Assembly (NCBI GenBank): GCA_022414725.1
Contig: CM039463.1
Span: 22,701,511-22,765,510 of the forward strand
Reading direction: 5' to 3'
Source: Microglena sp. YARC
Lineage: Eukaryota > Chlorophyta > Chlorophyceae > Chlamydomonadales > Chlamydomonadaceae
Length of the DNA stretch: 64,000 nucleotides
Shown here: positions 30,669 through 42,200 of the stretch, one piece after another
Numbering within the stretch: the stretch's first letter is position 1
Layout of the letters: each line of letters opens with the position of its first letter
Made by a program: the position numbers and the translations under genes
The notes under the pieces: model-generated
What the model was told of the DNA's origin: nothing
What the model saw: only the letters and a program-made list of their open reading frames with translations
Database searches by the model: none

Positions 30669-32484
30669 ACCTTAAATGTGGATTTGTTTTGGAGTTGTGG
30701 AAGGAATTTCACCCCTAGAGGTGGGTCTCCTGACACAAACCAACGGCACTGAGGGTTGAGTTTGAATGGTGTTGCCACTGAGTCACCATCTAATATCATG
30801 GGCGGCAATCTAGATTAATGACACGAATCAAGAAGATTACGGCCTCTGTGGCTGAAGACCATGCAAGTATTGCATTGGGCAGAAGGCCATGCAAATATGA
30901 AACCTAAAGTCAGCCAGTAAACACAACACAAATACGCATTTGGAAAATTAAAGCGTGTGCAGGAACTGCAAAACGATGACCAGTGGTAGTGAGTGAACTT
31001 AACACCTTTTCTGCTAACTTAACATCTTTTCTTTTCTTAACACCCCAGACAATAGGTGGCACTGGCGAGGAGGATTTTCGTCTAAAATGGTGGGTCTCCC
31101 CATCCCAGTCCTCACACTAGTCCTAGACTGGAGGGATTGGCTGTGGTGTGGCGGAGCCTCCCCTACTTGGAACGAGGTACTAGGGGCCATGTTTGCGTGA
31201 GGTTCATTCGTTACCCACAACTAATATATGTAAACTTGAACTCAATTACATGGCTCCAGCCTCAAATCTGATCCTCATTTGTGGCAGTGCTGACAATGAT
31301 ACAAAGTCTTCTTACCATTGTCGCCTACTCTGTAATATTGTATAATTAAATCATCACTGTAGCACGAACTCAGGGACCCCGTCGGTTCAATGATTGTTTA
31401 GGGTTCAGCTCATCAATGCCTTTTATTTTTAAGCCCTTACTATAACGGTTGGGCAATTGCCCTGAGCCTGAGCCTAATTGTCCTAACCCTGGACTGTAAC
31501 ATACCGGTATATACGTACTGTCGGCGACTCGGCGCATGATGTAATGGCGGCACACGGATTGGCAGAAAGCACCCATAAGTAAGGCTCATTTCTGCGCACT
31601 AAGGTTGGCGAATGTTCAAGATCAGGGCGCTCCATAACTTAGCTCACGTTACATAATGGCATAATCTTTTAAACTGATTTTCCCACACTCAAACAGATTC
31701 AAGTGTGACTCAAAACTAGTTATTCTGGGCCTATGCATCAAAACTATCATGGGCTTGGGCATATATCCATCTATCTGTATATCTACCGGTATAACCATGG
31801 TGCCGGTTTACTGTACAATCCCTTGACATGCAGACAGTGAGCTTATTTAATTGCAGATCCACATTTACATGCAGAGAGGGAGTAGTCTGCAGGCTGCTGG
31901 TAGGCTTTTCAATAGCACCGTCTGGACACTTCTGTAAACTTTCTCATTTTAGAAGTACACTATTGCATTCTGTGCTCTACAGTGTAACCAGAGTTATTGT
32001 TGTCAAAAGTAGGCACCAGTAAGCAGATAGGGGGAAGAAGGAGCCAACGTAGGTTCCGGTGGCTCCCGAGCGCCTTCAGTTAGTTGGTGTACATCGAAGG
32101 GCTGTAATTAAATTACATGGCTCCCCTTTGACTCGCAGTTAACGCTTTTAAGGGAGTTAATTTGAAACTTAAACGTGTGCTGTACTGAATTGTAGAGTCC
32201 CTCGCCTTAATGTTGGCGGATAGCACTATTCCCAACCTCTCCTAGTTCTGGCCTAATCGCCAGACCCAAAAATATTTGGCGTACCCCTTCCACCATTTTT
32301 TATACCATTATATCAGAATATCAGATGCCAACGGTAAATAACTAACAAACCAAATCATTGATACGGCAATCTTTCCAAGGTCCCCAGTTACCTCCACCCA
32401 CTCTTTCTTTTTCAGCTTCCAGGCACCTTTACAAGCCAGCCTCTTGGCCAATCCCAAATCTTCTAAGCGCGTTAGACTGCTCAT
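30669..32484. other. Gene-poor region
   Basis: Up to about 30,870 this is the 3' flank shared with gene A. An R1 copy (- strand) lies at about 31,345-31,520. A G-to-A-diverged sequence block follows with no exon I can support. Confidence 0.55.
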
Positions 32485-32575
32485 CATGCCAGCTTTCAGA
32501 CGCACTAGCTAGCTCCAGGTTCGGCCCAAGGACAGGTAAAGGGAGCTTCCTAGAAGCTGGTAAACATAGCCCCTA
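32485..32575. repeat. Dispersed relative of the 74-bp unit
   Basis: CAGCTTTCAGACGCACTAGC, TAGCTCCAGGTTCGGCCCAA and GAGCTTCCTAGAAGCTGGTA. Closely similar to 34,965-35,075. Confidence 0.65.
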
Positions 32576-33120
32576 AACACAACATTGGCTTCCTCCAGTC
32601 CTCCAGTCCTCTCTGCTAACCCCCCCCCCCCCCCCCCCCCCCTCTCCTGCACACTAAACACTGTTTGACCACAATCATTTCCACACACAAGCACGAGTCT
32701 CCTGCCCCAACCCCCACCCCCCCACTGTGATAGCCCAAGATACCGAGGATTCTGCTGATGTTGAAGGTGGAGCCATTCCTTCAGAAGCAAGCGCCCAGGA
32801 CGGCAGGAGATGCCAACCCACCACCTATCACAACAGCTGAAAGAGTGATCCAGCCTTCCAGCCCACCACCTATCACAATAGTTGAAAGAGTGATTTAGCC
32901 CTCCAGCCCACCACCTATCACAACAGATAAAATAGTGACCCAGCCCTCCACCCCGAATGTGGGCAACACCTGTTATCACACTACCACACAACTGCTCTCT
33001 GCTTCAATCTATTCTTGTACTTCTCAAAGACACTAAGAATGCAACCCCTCCCCCCCCTTCCCCCTCTCCCCCTTCCCACTCAAATACACTAAAAAAAACA
33101 AGTTTCAAGCCCATCGCTAG
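32576..33120. repeat. Poly(C) run and 3 x 60-bp repeat
   Basis: Poly(C) at about 32,620-32,642. Around 32,815-32,945 are three copies of a 60-bp unit containing CAGCCCACCACCTATCACAA. No gene. Confidence 0.75.
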
Positions 33121-33124
33121 CACC

Positions 33125-33715
33125 TAGAGCTGTCATTCCAGGTGCCAGTGACTGGGCCGGGTTGCATGCAAGATAAGGTAATGCAATTTGTACCTAAGTG
33201 GGTATGCACCTGAGGTGACTGCTGCATATGCCAACATGCACAAACATTTGCCAACATGCACCTAAAGTGACTGCAACATATGCCAACGTGCAACAACATG
33301 CACCTGAGGTGACTGCTACATATAACAACATGCTCCAATATCCGCCAACCTGCACCTGAGATGACAGCTGGTGACTGCAACATATGCCACCATACGCCAA
33401 CATACGCCAACATGCACCTGAGATGACTGCACCATATAAAAAACATGCGCCTCCATCCGCCAACATGCACCTGAGGTGACTGCAACATGCACCATGCACC
33501 TGAGGTGACTGCAACATGCGCCAACATATGCCAACATGCACCTGAGGTGACAGCAACATACGCTAACATGCGCCAGCATCCGCCAACATGCGCCAACATA
33601 CGCCGACATGCGCCAACATATGCCAACATGCACATGAGGTGACAGCAACATGCGCCAACATATGCTAACATGCACCTGAGGTGACTGCAACATACACACA
33701 TGTATACCTTTGAAC
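33125..33715. repeat. Minisatellite of CACCTGAGGTGACTGCAACA units
   Basis: Irregular units with CATGCACCTGAGGTGACTGC followed by variable runs of CCAACATACG or CCAACATGCG. Open - strand frames rich in Cys and Met are artefacts of the repeat. Confidence 0.9.
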
Positions 33716-34221
33716 AGGCATGACAAACTTAGTGAGCAGTGCATGCATCCATGCATCCATGCCTAGAACTGTTTCTATGCATCCATGCATACAACTGTTT
33801 CTATGCATCCATGCATACACACATACAACTAGGGCATAAGGCCTAACCCCAAACTAAGCTAACCCGAAAAATTAAACTGAGTAAAAACACTGTTTCCTTT
33901 GGGGGCTATGAAAGGCAGCTTCCAGCTAGCTCTACTAGCCACGCACATTACATTACATTACATTACATGTTAAAGTCTACTTGACACCGCGAGGGTGTAT
34001 GAGACTCTGTGCTTTAAACAAAAAGAAAAAGCACCCACAAAGCAAAAAACCCCATTACATCAGGGGTGTGTCGAGGACAAACAAACCAAACTCCAACCAC
34101 CGTTTTGGTGGCGTAGGTATTAAACCCCTTAGAGCAGGACCCAGATCTCAACCACTTACAGTGGCGGAGGTAAGAAGCTAACAAATGAGAAGTCTCAAGA
34201 AGAAAAAAAAGGGATAATAAA
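33716..34221. other. Non-coding stretch with short repeats
   Basis: Holds three CTATGCATCCATGCATACA-like repeats (33,720-33,830) and a (CATTA)n run at 33,948-33,967. No gene recognised. Confidence 0.5.
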
Positions 34222-34860
34222 TTACGGTGCCACTAAGCAGTCCAGGGCTTCCTGTCTTGCTCTTCTACAAGTAGAAAGATAGTCGGCTAGGTTGCTCCAA
34301 AAAGACTTAGTGCCATTTCCATTCATAAAGGTTCTGAATGTGGAATCGCAGAATTCCACATTCCATACGGTTAAGTCGGTATCCTCATGGACATGCCTAT
34401 AAATATCTGTAAACAGATTCTGGTAGCGGAGGCGAATATCATTATAAAAAGGGCACTCAAACATATGCATTTCATCCTCAGTTTTTTGGAACCCACACAT
34501 TTGACAGTGTCTCATTGAGCGAGGGATGTGTGCTCTATCCACCACCCTCATTCTTTCTGTGTTCAGCCAATGGGAACCCATTCTAAACTGTGCTATAGAA
34601 CGAATCTGATCCTGCTTATGTAAGGCGGATGTAAAGGGAATCAAGCCATTCTCATCATTGCTGTTGGCTGCGAACCATTTTTGGTATCGGAGGCGTTTAA
34701 AGCCAACCCTTCTCTCATCAGGGGTGTCTCTAACTGCATTGGTGTCACTTGGGTACTTAAACCTCCATGACTCAAAAACTTCAGACATAATACCTTCGAC
34801 ATCGACAGCCTCCAAAATGTTGATGTTTTTACTGGATCCTAGCTTGTGGAGAGCACAAGA
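34222..34860 (-). pseudogene. LINE 3' fragment (zf-RVT-like C-terminus)
   Basis: About 200 residues with FRMGSHWLNTERMRVVDRAH, then CQMCGFQKTEDEMHMFECPF: a C-x2-C...H-x4-C motif typical of the C-terminal region of LINE reverse transcriptases. RT itself is absent, so this is a 5'-truncated insertion, the usual LINE fate. It ends LDCLVAP with a stop at 34,222 and is followed by a T-rich tail on the - strand. Confidence 0.75.
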
Positions 34861-34940
34861 TCCAGTTTTTAGCTTTACTGGATCCTAGCTTGTGGAGAGC
34901 ACAAGATCCAGTTTTTACTGGATCCTAGCTTGTGGAGAGC
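34826..34940. repeat. Three tandem 40-bp units at the LINE 5' end
   Basis: TTTTTACTGGATCCTAGCTT then GTGGAGAGCACAAGATCCAG, three times. The first copy overlaps the LINE reading frame (SCALHKLGSSKN), so part of the element was locally duplicated. Confidence 0.88.
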
Positions 34941-34964
34941 ACATATTCTATCTGAGAGCTTTCA

Positions 34965-35075
34965 ACAGCATAGGAATGCTCGTCATGCGAGCTTTCAGAT
35001 GCACTAGATAGCTTCAGGTTCAGCTGAAGGTCAGGAAACGGGAGCTGCCTAGCACCTGCCAAGCATAGCCCCCAA
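34965..35075. repeat. Dispersed relative of the 74-bp unit
   Basis: CGAGCTTTCAGATGCACTAG, ATAGCTTCAGGTTCAGCTGA and GAGCTGCCTAGCACCTGCCA, similar to 32,485-32,575. Confidence 0.65.
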
Positions 35076-35182
35076 AACAAACACAGAAAACAAATCCATC
35101 TTGCAACAACTGCGTTCCACAACTGACTAATTGATATCTCACTTCATGAATTAGCTAATGCTAAATGCCAAGAGCTTTTCCA

Positions 35183-35282
35183 GGTCCAGTTCATCAATGC
35201 TTTTTCTTTTTAAACCCTTCCTATCACGGTTGGGCAAGTCCCTTTAGTCCATATGGCCTACCCCTGGACTGTACATACATAT
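35183..35282 (-). repeat. Dispersed repeat R1 copy
   Basis: TCATCAATGCTTTTTCTTTT, CCTATCACGGTTGGGCAAGT, CCATATGGCCTACCCCTGGA. Shares its orientation with the gene A and gene B copies. Confidence 0.75.
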
Positions 35283-35284
35283 AT

Positions 35285-35964
35285 CCGGGTGAGCAAGGGC
35301 AACAATGATATACCTCTGGACCCAGATCCCACACCATTGCATTACTGTATGCACACACAAGCACAACACGAACTAGACAAGAAGTACAGTGCTCTAATGC
35401 TTCTCTGCGTCAAGATTGTCAAGGAAGATGAAATTCAGCCTCCAGATCCCACACCATGACAGAACTGTACGCACACACAAGTACAACAATAACTAGACAA
35501 GAAGTACAGTGCTCTAATGCTTCTCTGTGTCCACATCGTCAATGAAGATGAACTTCAGCACCTAGATCCCACACCATGACAGAACTGCTCGCACACACAA
35601 GTACAACAACAACTTGGCAAGGAGCACAGTGCTCTAGTGCTTCTGCCCGTACCATAGCAATGGACAGACCTAGACAAGGAGAACAGTGCTCTAATGCTTG
35701 TCTGCATGAACATGGAAAACAAATATAAACTTCTGCACCCAGTTACCACACCACTCCCACAGGCCTGCAAAAGCCAGTGCTGCCAGTCCCATTGCAATGG
35801 TCAGACCTAGAAAAGGAGTTCAGAGCTCTAGTGCTTGTCTGCGTGAACATGGTAAACAAATATAAACTTCTGCACCCAGTTACCACACCACTTCCACAGG
35901 CCTGCAAAAGCCAGCACTGCCCGTAGCATAGCAATGGTCAGACCTAAGCAAGGAGAACAGTGCT
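35285..35964 (-). repeat. Tandem copies of the PAO-like gene's last-exon 3' end
   Basis: Units of roughly 120-150 bp sharing GAGAACAGTGCTCTAGTGCT, ATAAACTTCTGCACCCAGTT and CCACAGGCCTGCAAAAGCCA. Two nearest copies (about 35,930-35,820 and 35,790-35,680) still read FAGLW(E/K)WCGNWVQKFIFV; the first also keeps the final HADKH and stop. More distant copies (35,300-35,640) are degenerate. All lie downstream of the stop codon of the main reading frame. Confidence 0.85.
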
Positions 35965-36213
35965 CTAGTGCTTGTCTGCATGAACATAGTCAACAAATAT
36001 AAACTTCTGCACCCAGTTACCACACCACTCCCACAGGCCTGCAAAAGCCAGTGCTGCCAGTCCCATTGCGATCGTCACGATTTTGAGCGTGGTAGCAGTG
36101 TCAGGGCCAAGAGGAGGGGCGTTCTGTAGGTTGGAGAGGAGAAGGGCACCGGAGGTAACAGCACAGCCTAGCAGACAGGCCGCAGTCCCAGCAGCAGCGA
36201 CCATTTGGGCCAC
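35965..36213 (-). CDS. PAO-like exon 11 (terminal)
   Basis: Acceptor TTTTCAG|GTGGCCC, phase 0. Encodes VAQMVAAAGTAACLLGCAVT (first membrane helix), IVTIAMGLAALAFAGLW (second) and ends KFIFVDYVHADKH. The FxDYVHA ending is family-like. Confidence 0.9.
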   Translation of the reverse strand: MAQMVAAAGTAACLLGCAVTSGALLLSNLQNAPPLGPDTATTLKIVTIAMGLAALAFAGLWEWCGNWVQKFIFVDYVHADKH

Positions 36214-39200
36214 CTGAAAACCAGTACGGCACAGTTAGTTGGGGGTGGGAGGGTGGGTGGGTGGGGGGGTGGGGAGGAAGGAAGGGGGGAGGTAATGGCA
36301 CAGCCTAGGAGACAGGCCACAGTCTCAGCAGCAGTGACCATTTGGGCCACCTGAAAATCAGTATTGCACAGTTTGTTGGGGGTGGGAGGGGGGGTGGAAG
36401 GGTGGATGGGTGGGTGGGGGGTGGGGAGGAAGGAAGGGGGGGAGGTAATGGCACAGCCTAGGAGACAGGCCACAGTCTCAGCAGCAGTGACCATTTGGGC
36501 CACCTGAAAATCAGTATTGCACAGTTTGTTGGGGGTGGGAGGGGGGGTGGAAGGGTGGGTGGGGGGTGGGGAGGAAGGAAGGGGGGGAGGTAATGGCACA
36601 GCTTAGGAGACAGGCCACACTCTCAGCAGCAGTGACCATTTGGGCCACCTGAAAATCAGTATTGCACAGTTTGTTGGGGGTGGGAGGGGGGTGGAAGGGT
36701 GGATGGGTGGGTGGGGGGTGGGGAGGAAGGAAGGGGGGAGGTAATGGCACAGCCTAGGAGACAGGCCACAGTCTCAGCAGCAGTGACCATTTGGGCCACC
36801 TGAAAAATCAGTATGTACGGCACAGTTAGTTGGGGTGGGAGGGGGGGTGGAAGGGTGGGTGGGTGGGGAGGAAGGAAGGGGGGGAGGTAATGGCACAGCC
36901 TAGGAGACAGGCCACAGTCTCAGCAGCAGTGACCATCTGGGCCACCTGAAATCAGTACGGCACAGTTAGTTGGGGAGGGGGGAGGGGGGGAGGAAGGGGG
37001 GGAGGTAACGGCACAGCCTAGGAGACAGGCCATAGTCCCAAAAGCAATGATCAGTTGGGCCACCTAAAAATCAGTACAGCGCAGTTAGTCGGGGTGGGGG
37101 AGGGGGAGGGAAGGGGAGGGTGGGGAGGGAAGGGGGGGGGGGGGGGGGGGGTAATGCGCGCAGCCTAAGAGACAGGCCACAGTCCCACCAGCAGCGACCA
37201 GTTGAGCCATCTGAAAAGCAGTACGGCGCAGTTAGTTGGGGTGGGAGGGGGGATGGGGGAGGGATGGCGGGGGAGAAGGGTGGGGAGGGAAGTGTGTGTG
37301 TGTGGGGTGAACAAGGGGGGAGGCAATCACAAGGATTATATGCTTTCTACTCCTTAAGCCTATTTGGCCTACCCCTGGACTATAACAACGTTCAATACTC
37401 ATTAGTCCTTGAATCCACTCTTTATTCACACATCCATCCATTCACTCACTCACTCCCTCACCCATTAACTCACTCACTCACCCGTTATCTCACTCACTCA
37501 CCCACCCACCCACTAACTCTCTCACTCACCCATTATCTCACTCGCCCATTCACTTACTCACCCAGTCATTCACTCACACACCAATTGACTCACTCACTCG
37601 CCCATTCACTTGCCCACTCTTTCACCGACACACCCATTAATTCACTCACGCACTCCACCAACGCAACTTGTCAGAGCTCCTGTAGTAAACAAATGACTAA
37701 AAGTACCAGACTTTCCCCTGCCTTACAAAATGTTTTCCACTCTAGCAAGATTGGATACATCGTTTCTCACCTGGAAGTTGTGCATGCCACCTCAGCAAGA
37801 TTTGCAATGCTTGGTGTGAGATTCGACATCAAATAATCCACATAATTATAGAGTGAGCCCCCCCCCCCCCATCTAAAAAAAGCCTCACATCCACACACCT
37901 AGACCCACACTTACAAATTGTTTCTCACCTGGAAGTTGTGCATGGCACCTCGGCAAGACTTGCAGTGCTTGGTGTGAGATTCGACATCAAATAATCAGCG
38001 AGTTAGAGAGTGAGACCCCCCCACCCCCCCACCCTCACACACACACACACACACAAATCCTCACATCCACACACCTACACCCACACCTACAAAATGTTTC
38101 TCACCTGGAAGCTGTGCATGGCACCTCGGCAAGACTTGCAGTGCTTGGTGCGTGTGTTTATTTTATAGGAAAAGGAACTTTTAATAGCACCCGGGTGCTC
38201 CTAGGAGCTTTTGGAGTGCAATTATTAGTTTTGGGGCTCTAAAGGCAAACCCTGCTACTCACCTGAAAATTGTGCATGGCACCTCGGCAAGACTTGCAGT
38301 GCGTGGTGTGAGAGTTGACATCAAATAATTCACACAATGATATAGTGAGACCCTCCCCCACCCCCCGACCCCCACCCCACCCCAAAAAAGCCACACACTC
38401 ACACACCTAGACCCACACACATACACATGGAGTCTCACCTGGAACTTGTGCATGGCACCTCGACAAGAATTGCAGTGCTTAGTGTGTGAGTCGACATCAC
38501 ATAATCAACATGATTCAAGAGTGAGACCCCCACCCCCACCCCCCACCCCCCCCAAAAAAGCCACACACCCACACACATACACCCACACATACACATCAAG
38601 TCTCACCTGGAAGCTGTGCATGGCACCTCGACAAGACTTACAGTGCTTAGTGTGAGATTCGACCTCAAATGATCTACACGATTCAAGAGTGAGACCCCCC
38701 CCCCCCCCACCACCACCACCACCACCACCACCACCACCCCCCCAAAAAAGCCACACACCCACACACATACACCCACACATACACATCAAGTCTCACCTGG
38801 AAGCTGTGCATGGCACCTCGACAAGACTTACAGTGCTTGGTGTGAGATTCGACCTCAAATAATCTACACGATTCAAGAGTGAGACCCCCCCCACCACCCC
38901 CCCAAAAAGCCACACACCCACACACATACACCCACACATACACATCGAGTCTCACCTGGAAGCTGTGCATGGCACCTCGACAAGACTTACAGTGCTTGGT
39001 GTGAGATTCGACCTCAAATAATCTACACGATTCAAGAGTGAGACCCCCCCCACCCACCCCCCCAAAAAAGCCACACACCCACACACATACACCCACACAT
39101 ACACATCGAGTCTCACCTGGAAGCTGTGCATGGCACCTCGACAAGACTTACAGTGCTTGGTGTGAGATTCGATCTAAAATAATCTACACGATTCAAGAGT

Positions 39201-42200
39201 GAGACCCCCCCCCACCCACCCCCCCAAAAAGCCACACACCCACACACATACACCCACACATACACATCGAGTCTCACCTGGAAGCTGTGCATGGCACCTT
39301 GACAAGACTTACAGTGCTTGGTGTGAGATTCGACCGCAAAATAATCTACACGATTCATGAGTGAGACCCCCCCACCCCCCCCAAAAAAAGCCACACACCC
39401 ACACACCTACACCCACACATACACATGGAGTCTCACCTGGAAGCTGTGCATGGCACCTCGACAAGACTTACAATGCTTGGTGTGAGATTCGACCTCAAAT
39501 AATCTACACGATTCAAGAGTGAGACCCCCCCCACCCCCCCCCCCCAAAAAAGCCACACACCCACACACCTACACCCACACATACACATGGAGTCTTACCT
39601 GGAAGTTGTGCATGGCACCTCGACAAGACTTGCAGTGCTTGGTGTGTGAGTCGTAGCGATCCAGTAGCTGCGTCCTCGGAATATCCTGCACAAATCATAT
39701 TAATAAGGAAGTTGTTACAGTCCAGGTGTAGACAAAATAGGCTGAAGGGACTTGCCCAACCATGGTAAGGAGAGTCAGTAACGGAAAAGCAATGCTGAAC
39801 TGAACCCAACCGATCCTTTTACCAATGGGGGCCCTGAGTTCGTGATATTGTGTGTAAATAGGTAAATGGATAGTGAATAATATATAGCAAATAATATACA
39901 ATATATGATATCCTGCATATTGTGGGTAAATAATAATGAATAGTGTGTAATATATTTGCGATCGCTGATTGCGATTTGAAATCATATATATTGTGGGCAA
40001 ATAATAATGAATAGGGATTTCCCCTGATATATATAGAGATCGCTAGTTTTGACCCCGTTTTAGCGAAACGATCGCTACAAGAAGGTAAAAAAAAAGGCTT
40101 GTTTGCCCTAAATTGCGCTTTAAGCTGTAAAAAGCACCAATACGCTGTCCATGGAGGAGACCAAAAACCATGAAGCTAACAAGAAAACCACTTGCAGATT
40201 TGAAAAAAAATCCCTGTAGCACATAGGACATATTATACAATATGTAATATCCTGCACACATATTGTGGGTAAATAAGAATGAATATTGTTAAGTATATCA
40301 TACCTAAATATAAACAATATACAACATCCTGCACACAGGATATCGTGGGTAAGTAATAATGAACATTGTAAAATACATGATACATTATATAAATAAAAAA
40401 CTCTCATCAATCTGATCCCCCATGAAAAACAGTATCGCGAAGAAGTGGGCCATGGGGGCCAGGCCAAGTCAATCATGAATGATGGAGGCCAAGCCATCAG
40501 TATGGTGAAAAATGGAGGCCAAGCCATAAGTATGGTGAACCAAGGAGGCCAAGCCAACATAAGTATATAAGTATCATGAACAAGGTAGGCCAAGCCAAGC
40601 CAACTGTGGTCGTACCAAGGGTGCTTGTGGTGCACCTGGAGGGAAGGAGGGTCCTCCCCCGGCCACTGAGCGCAACCACTTGCAACACTTGGCCACCATA
40701 CCATCGGCGGATGTAGCTAGGTAGTAGTCCTGAGATTGGGGGTGGGTGAGGTGGTGAGGGTGTGTCAGGCGGTGGTGGTTTGTTAATGTGTAAGACTGGG
40801 GTTGTGTTGTGTTGTGTTGTATTGTGTTGCATTGATTTGCATTGATTTGTGTTGCAACACATGGCCACCATAACATCATGGGGGGGGGGGGGGGGGGGTC
40901 CTGTCCTGTGTTGTATTGAGTTTTATTGCTTGGTCTTGCAACACTTTGGCCACCATAAACATCGGCGGATGTAGCTAAGGTAGTAGTCCTGAGATTGGGG
41001 GTGGGTGAGGTGGTGGTGGTTTGTTAAGATGTATAACTGGGGGGGAGGGGTGGGGAGTTGTGGTGTGGTGCATTGTGGTGTGTTTCGGTGTGCTGTATTG
41101 TGTTATTTTGTGTTGCGTTGCTTTGTGTTGCTTTGTGTTGCAATACTTGGTCACCATTCCATCAGCAGCTGTACCTGGCTGTTGTCTTGCTATAGCATGC
41201 GGGTGAGGGTTGCAAGGGCGGGTGAGGTGGTGGTGGTTTGATGGGGGTTTTGTTGTGTTGTGGTCCTTTGTGGTGTGATGCATTATGTTGCGTTGCTTTG
41301 TGTTGCAATACTTGGCCACCATGCCATCAGCAGCTGTATCTAGGTTGTAGTCATGATACAGCATGCGGGTGAGGGTGGCAAGGGCGGGTGAGGTGGTGGT
41401 GGTTTGATGGGGGTTGTGTTGTGTTGTGGTCCTTTGTGGTGTGATGCATTATGTTGCGTTGCTTTGTGTTGCAATACTTGGCCACCATGCCATCAGCAGC
41501 TGTATCTAGGTTGTAGTCATGATACAGCATGCGGGTGAGGGTGGCAAGGGCGGGTGAGGTGGTGGTGGTTTGATGGGGGTTGTGTTGTGTTGTGGTCCTT
41601 TGTGGTGTGATGCATTATGTTGCGTTGCTTTGTGTTGCAATACTTGGCCACCATGCCATCAGCAGCTGTATCTAGGTTGTAGTCATGATACAGCATGTGG
41701 GTGAGGGAGGCGAGGGTGGATGAGGTGGTGGTGGTTTGCAAGGGCGGGTGAGGTGGTGGTGGGTTGCAATGGGTGGGTGAGGTGGTGGTGGTTTGATGGG
41801 GGTTGTGTTGTGTTGTGTTCTGGTGCATTACGGTGTGTTGTATTGTGTTGTGTTGTGTAGAGTTGCTTTGTGTTGAAGCAGTTGGAAAGCATGCCATCAG
41901 CAGCTGTAGCTTAGGTGAAAGGTGGGCGAGGGTGGGTAAGGTGGAGGTGGTTAGTTAAGGCTTATCTGACAGTGAGGGTGGGTGAGCTGGTGGTGGTTAG
42001 TAGGTCGGTAGAACATGAAGCTGAGTGAGTCATCCAAGGTGTGTGGTGCGCGGTAGGATCCCCCCCCCCCCCCCCCCCCCCCCAACTCCCCCCACACACA
42101 CACACTACATCACACACACCACCACATACACACACCACCGTGAACCACTGCACAGCACACACCTTGCTTGTCTTCCCGCTCAGCTTCATGTTCTCCCCTT

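Noticed and set aside
37769..39440. CRISPR-like regular spacing (about 160 bp)
   Set aside because: The spacers are themselves related low-complexity intron DNA; the repeats are exon copies.
37769..39685. A multi-zinc-knuckle protein made of repeated CxxC units
   Set aside because: Copies are separated by C-rich intron-like DNA with frame changes and stops. They are duplicates of PAO-like exon 10, not a continuous repeat protein.
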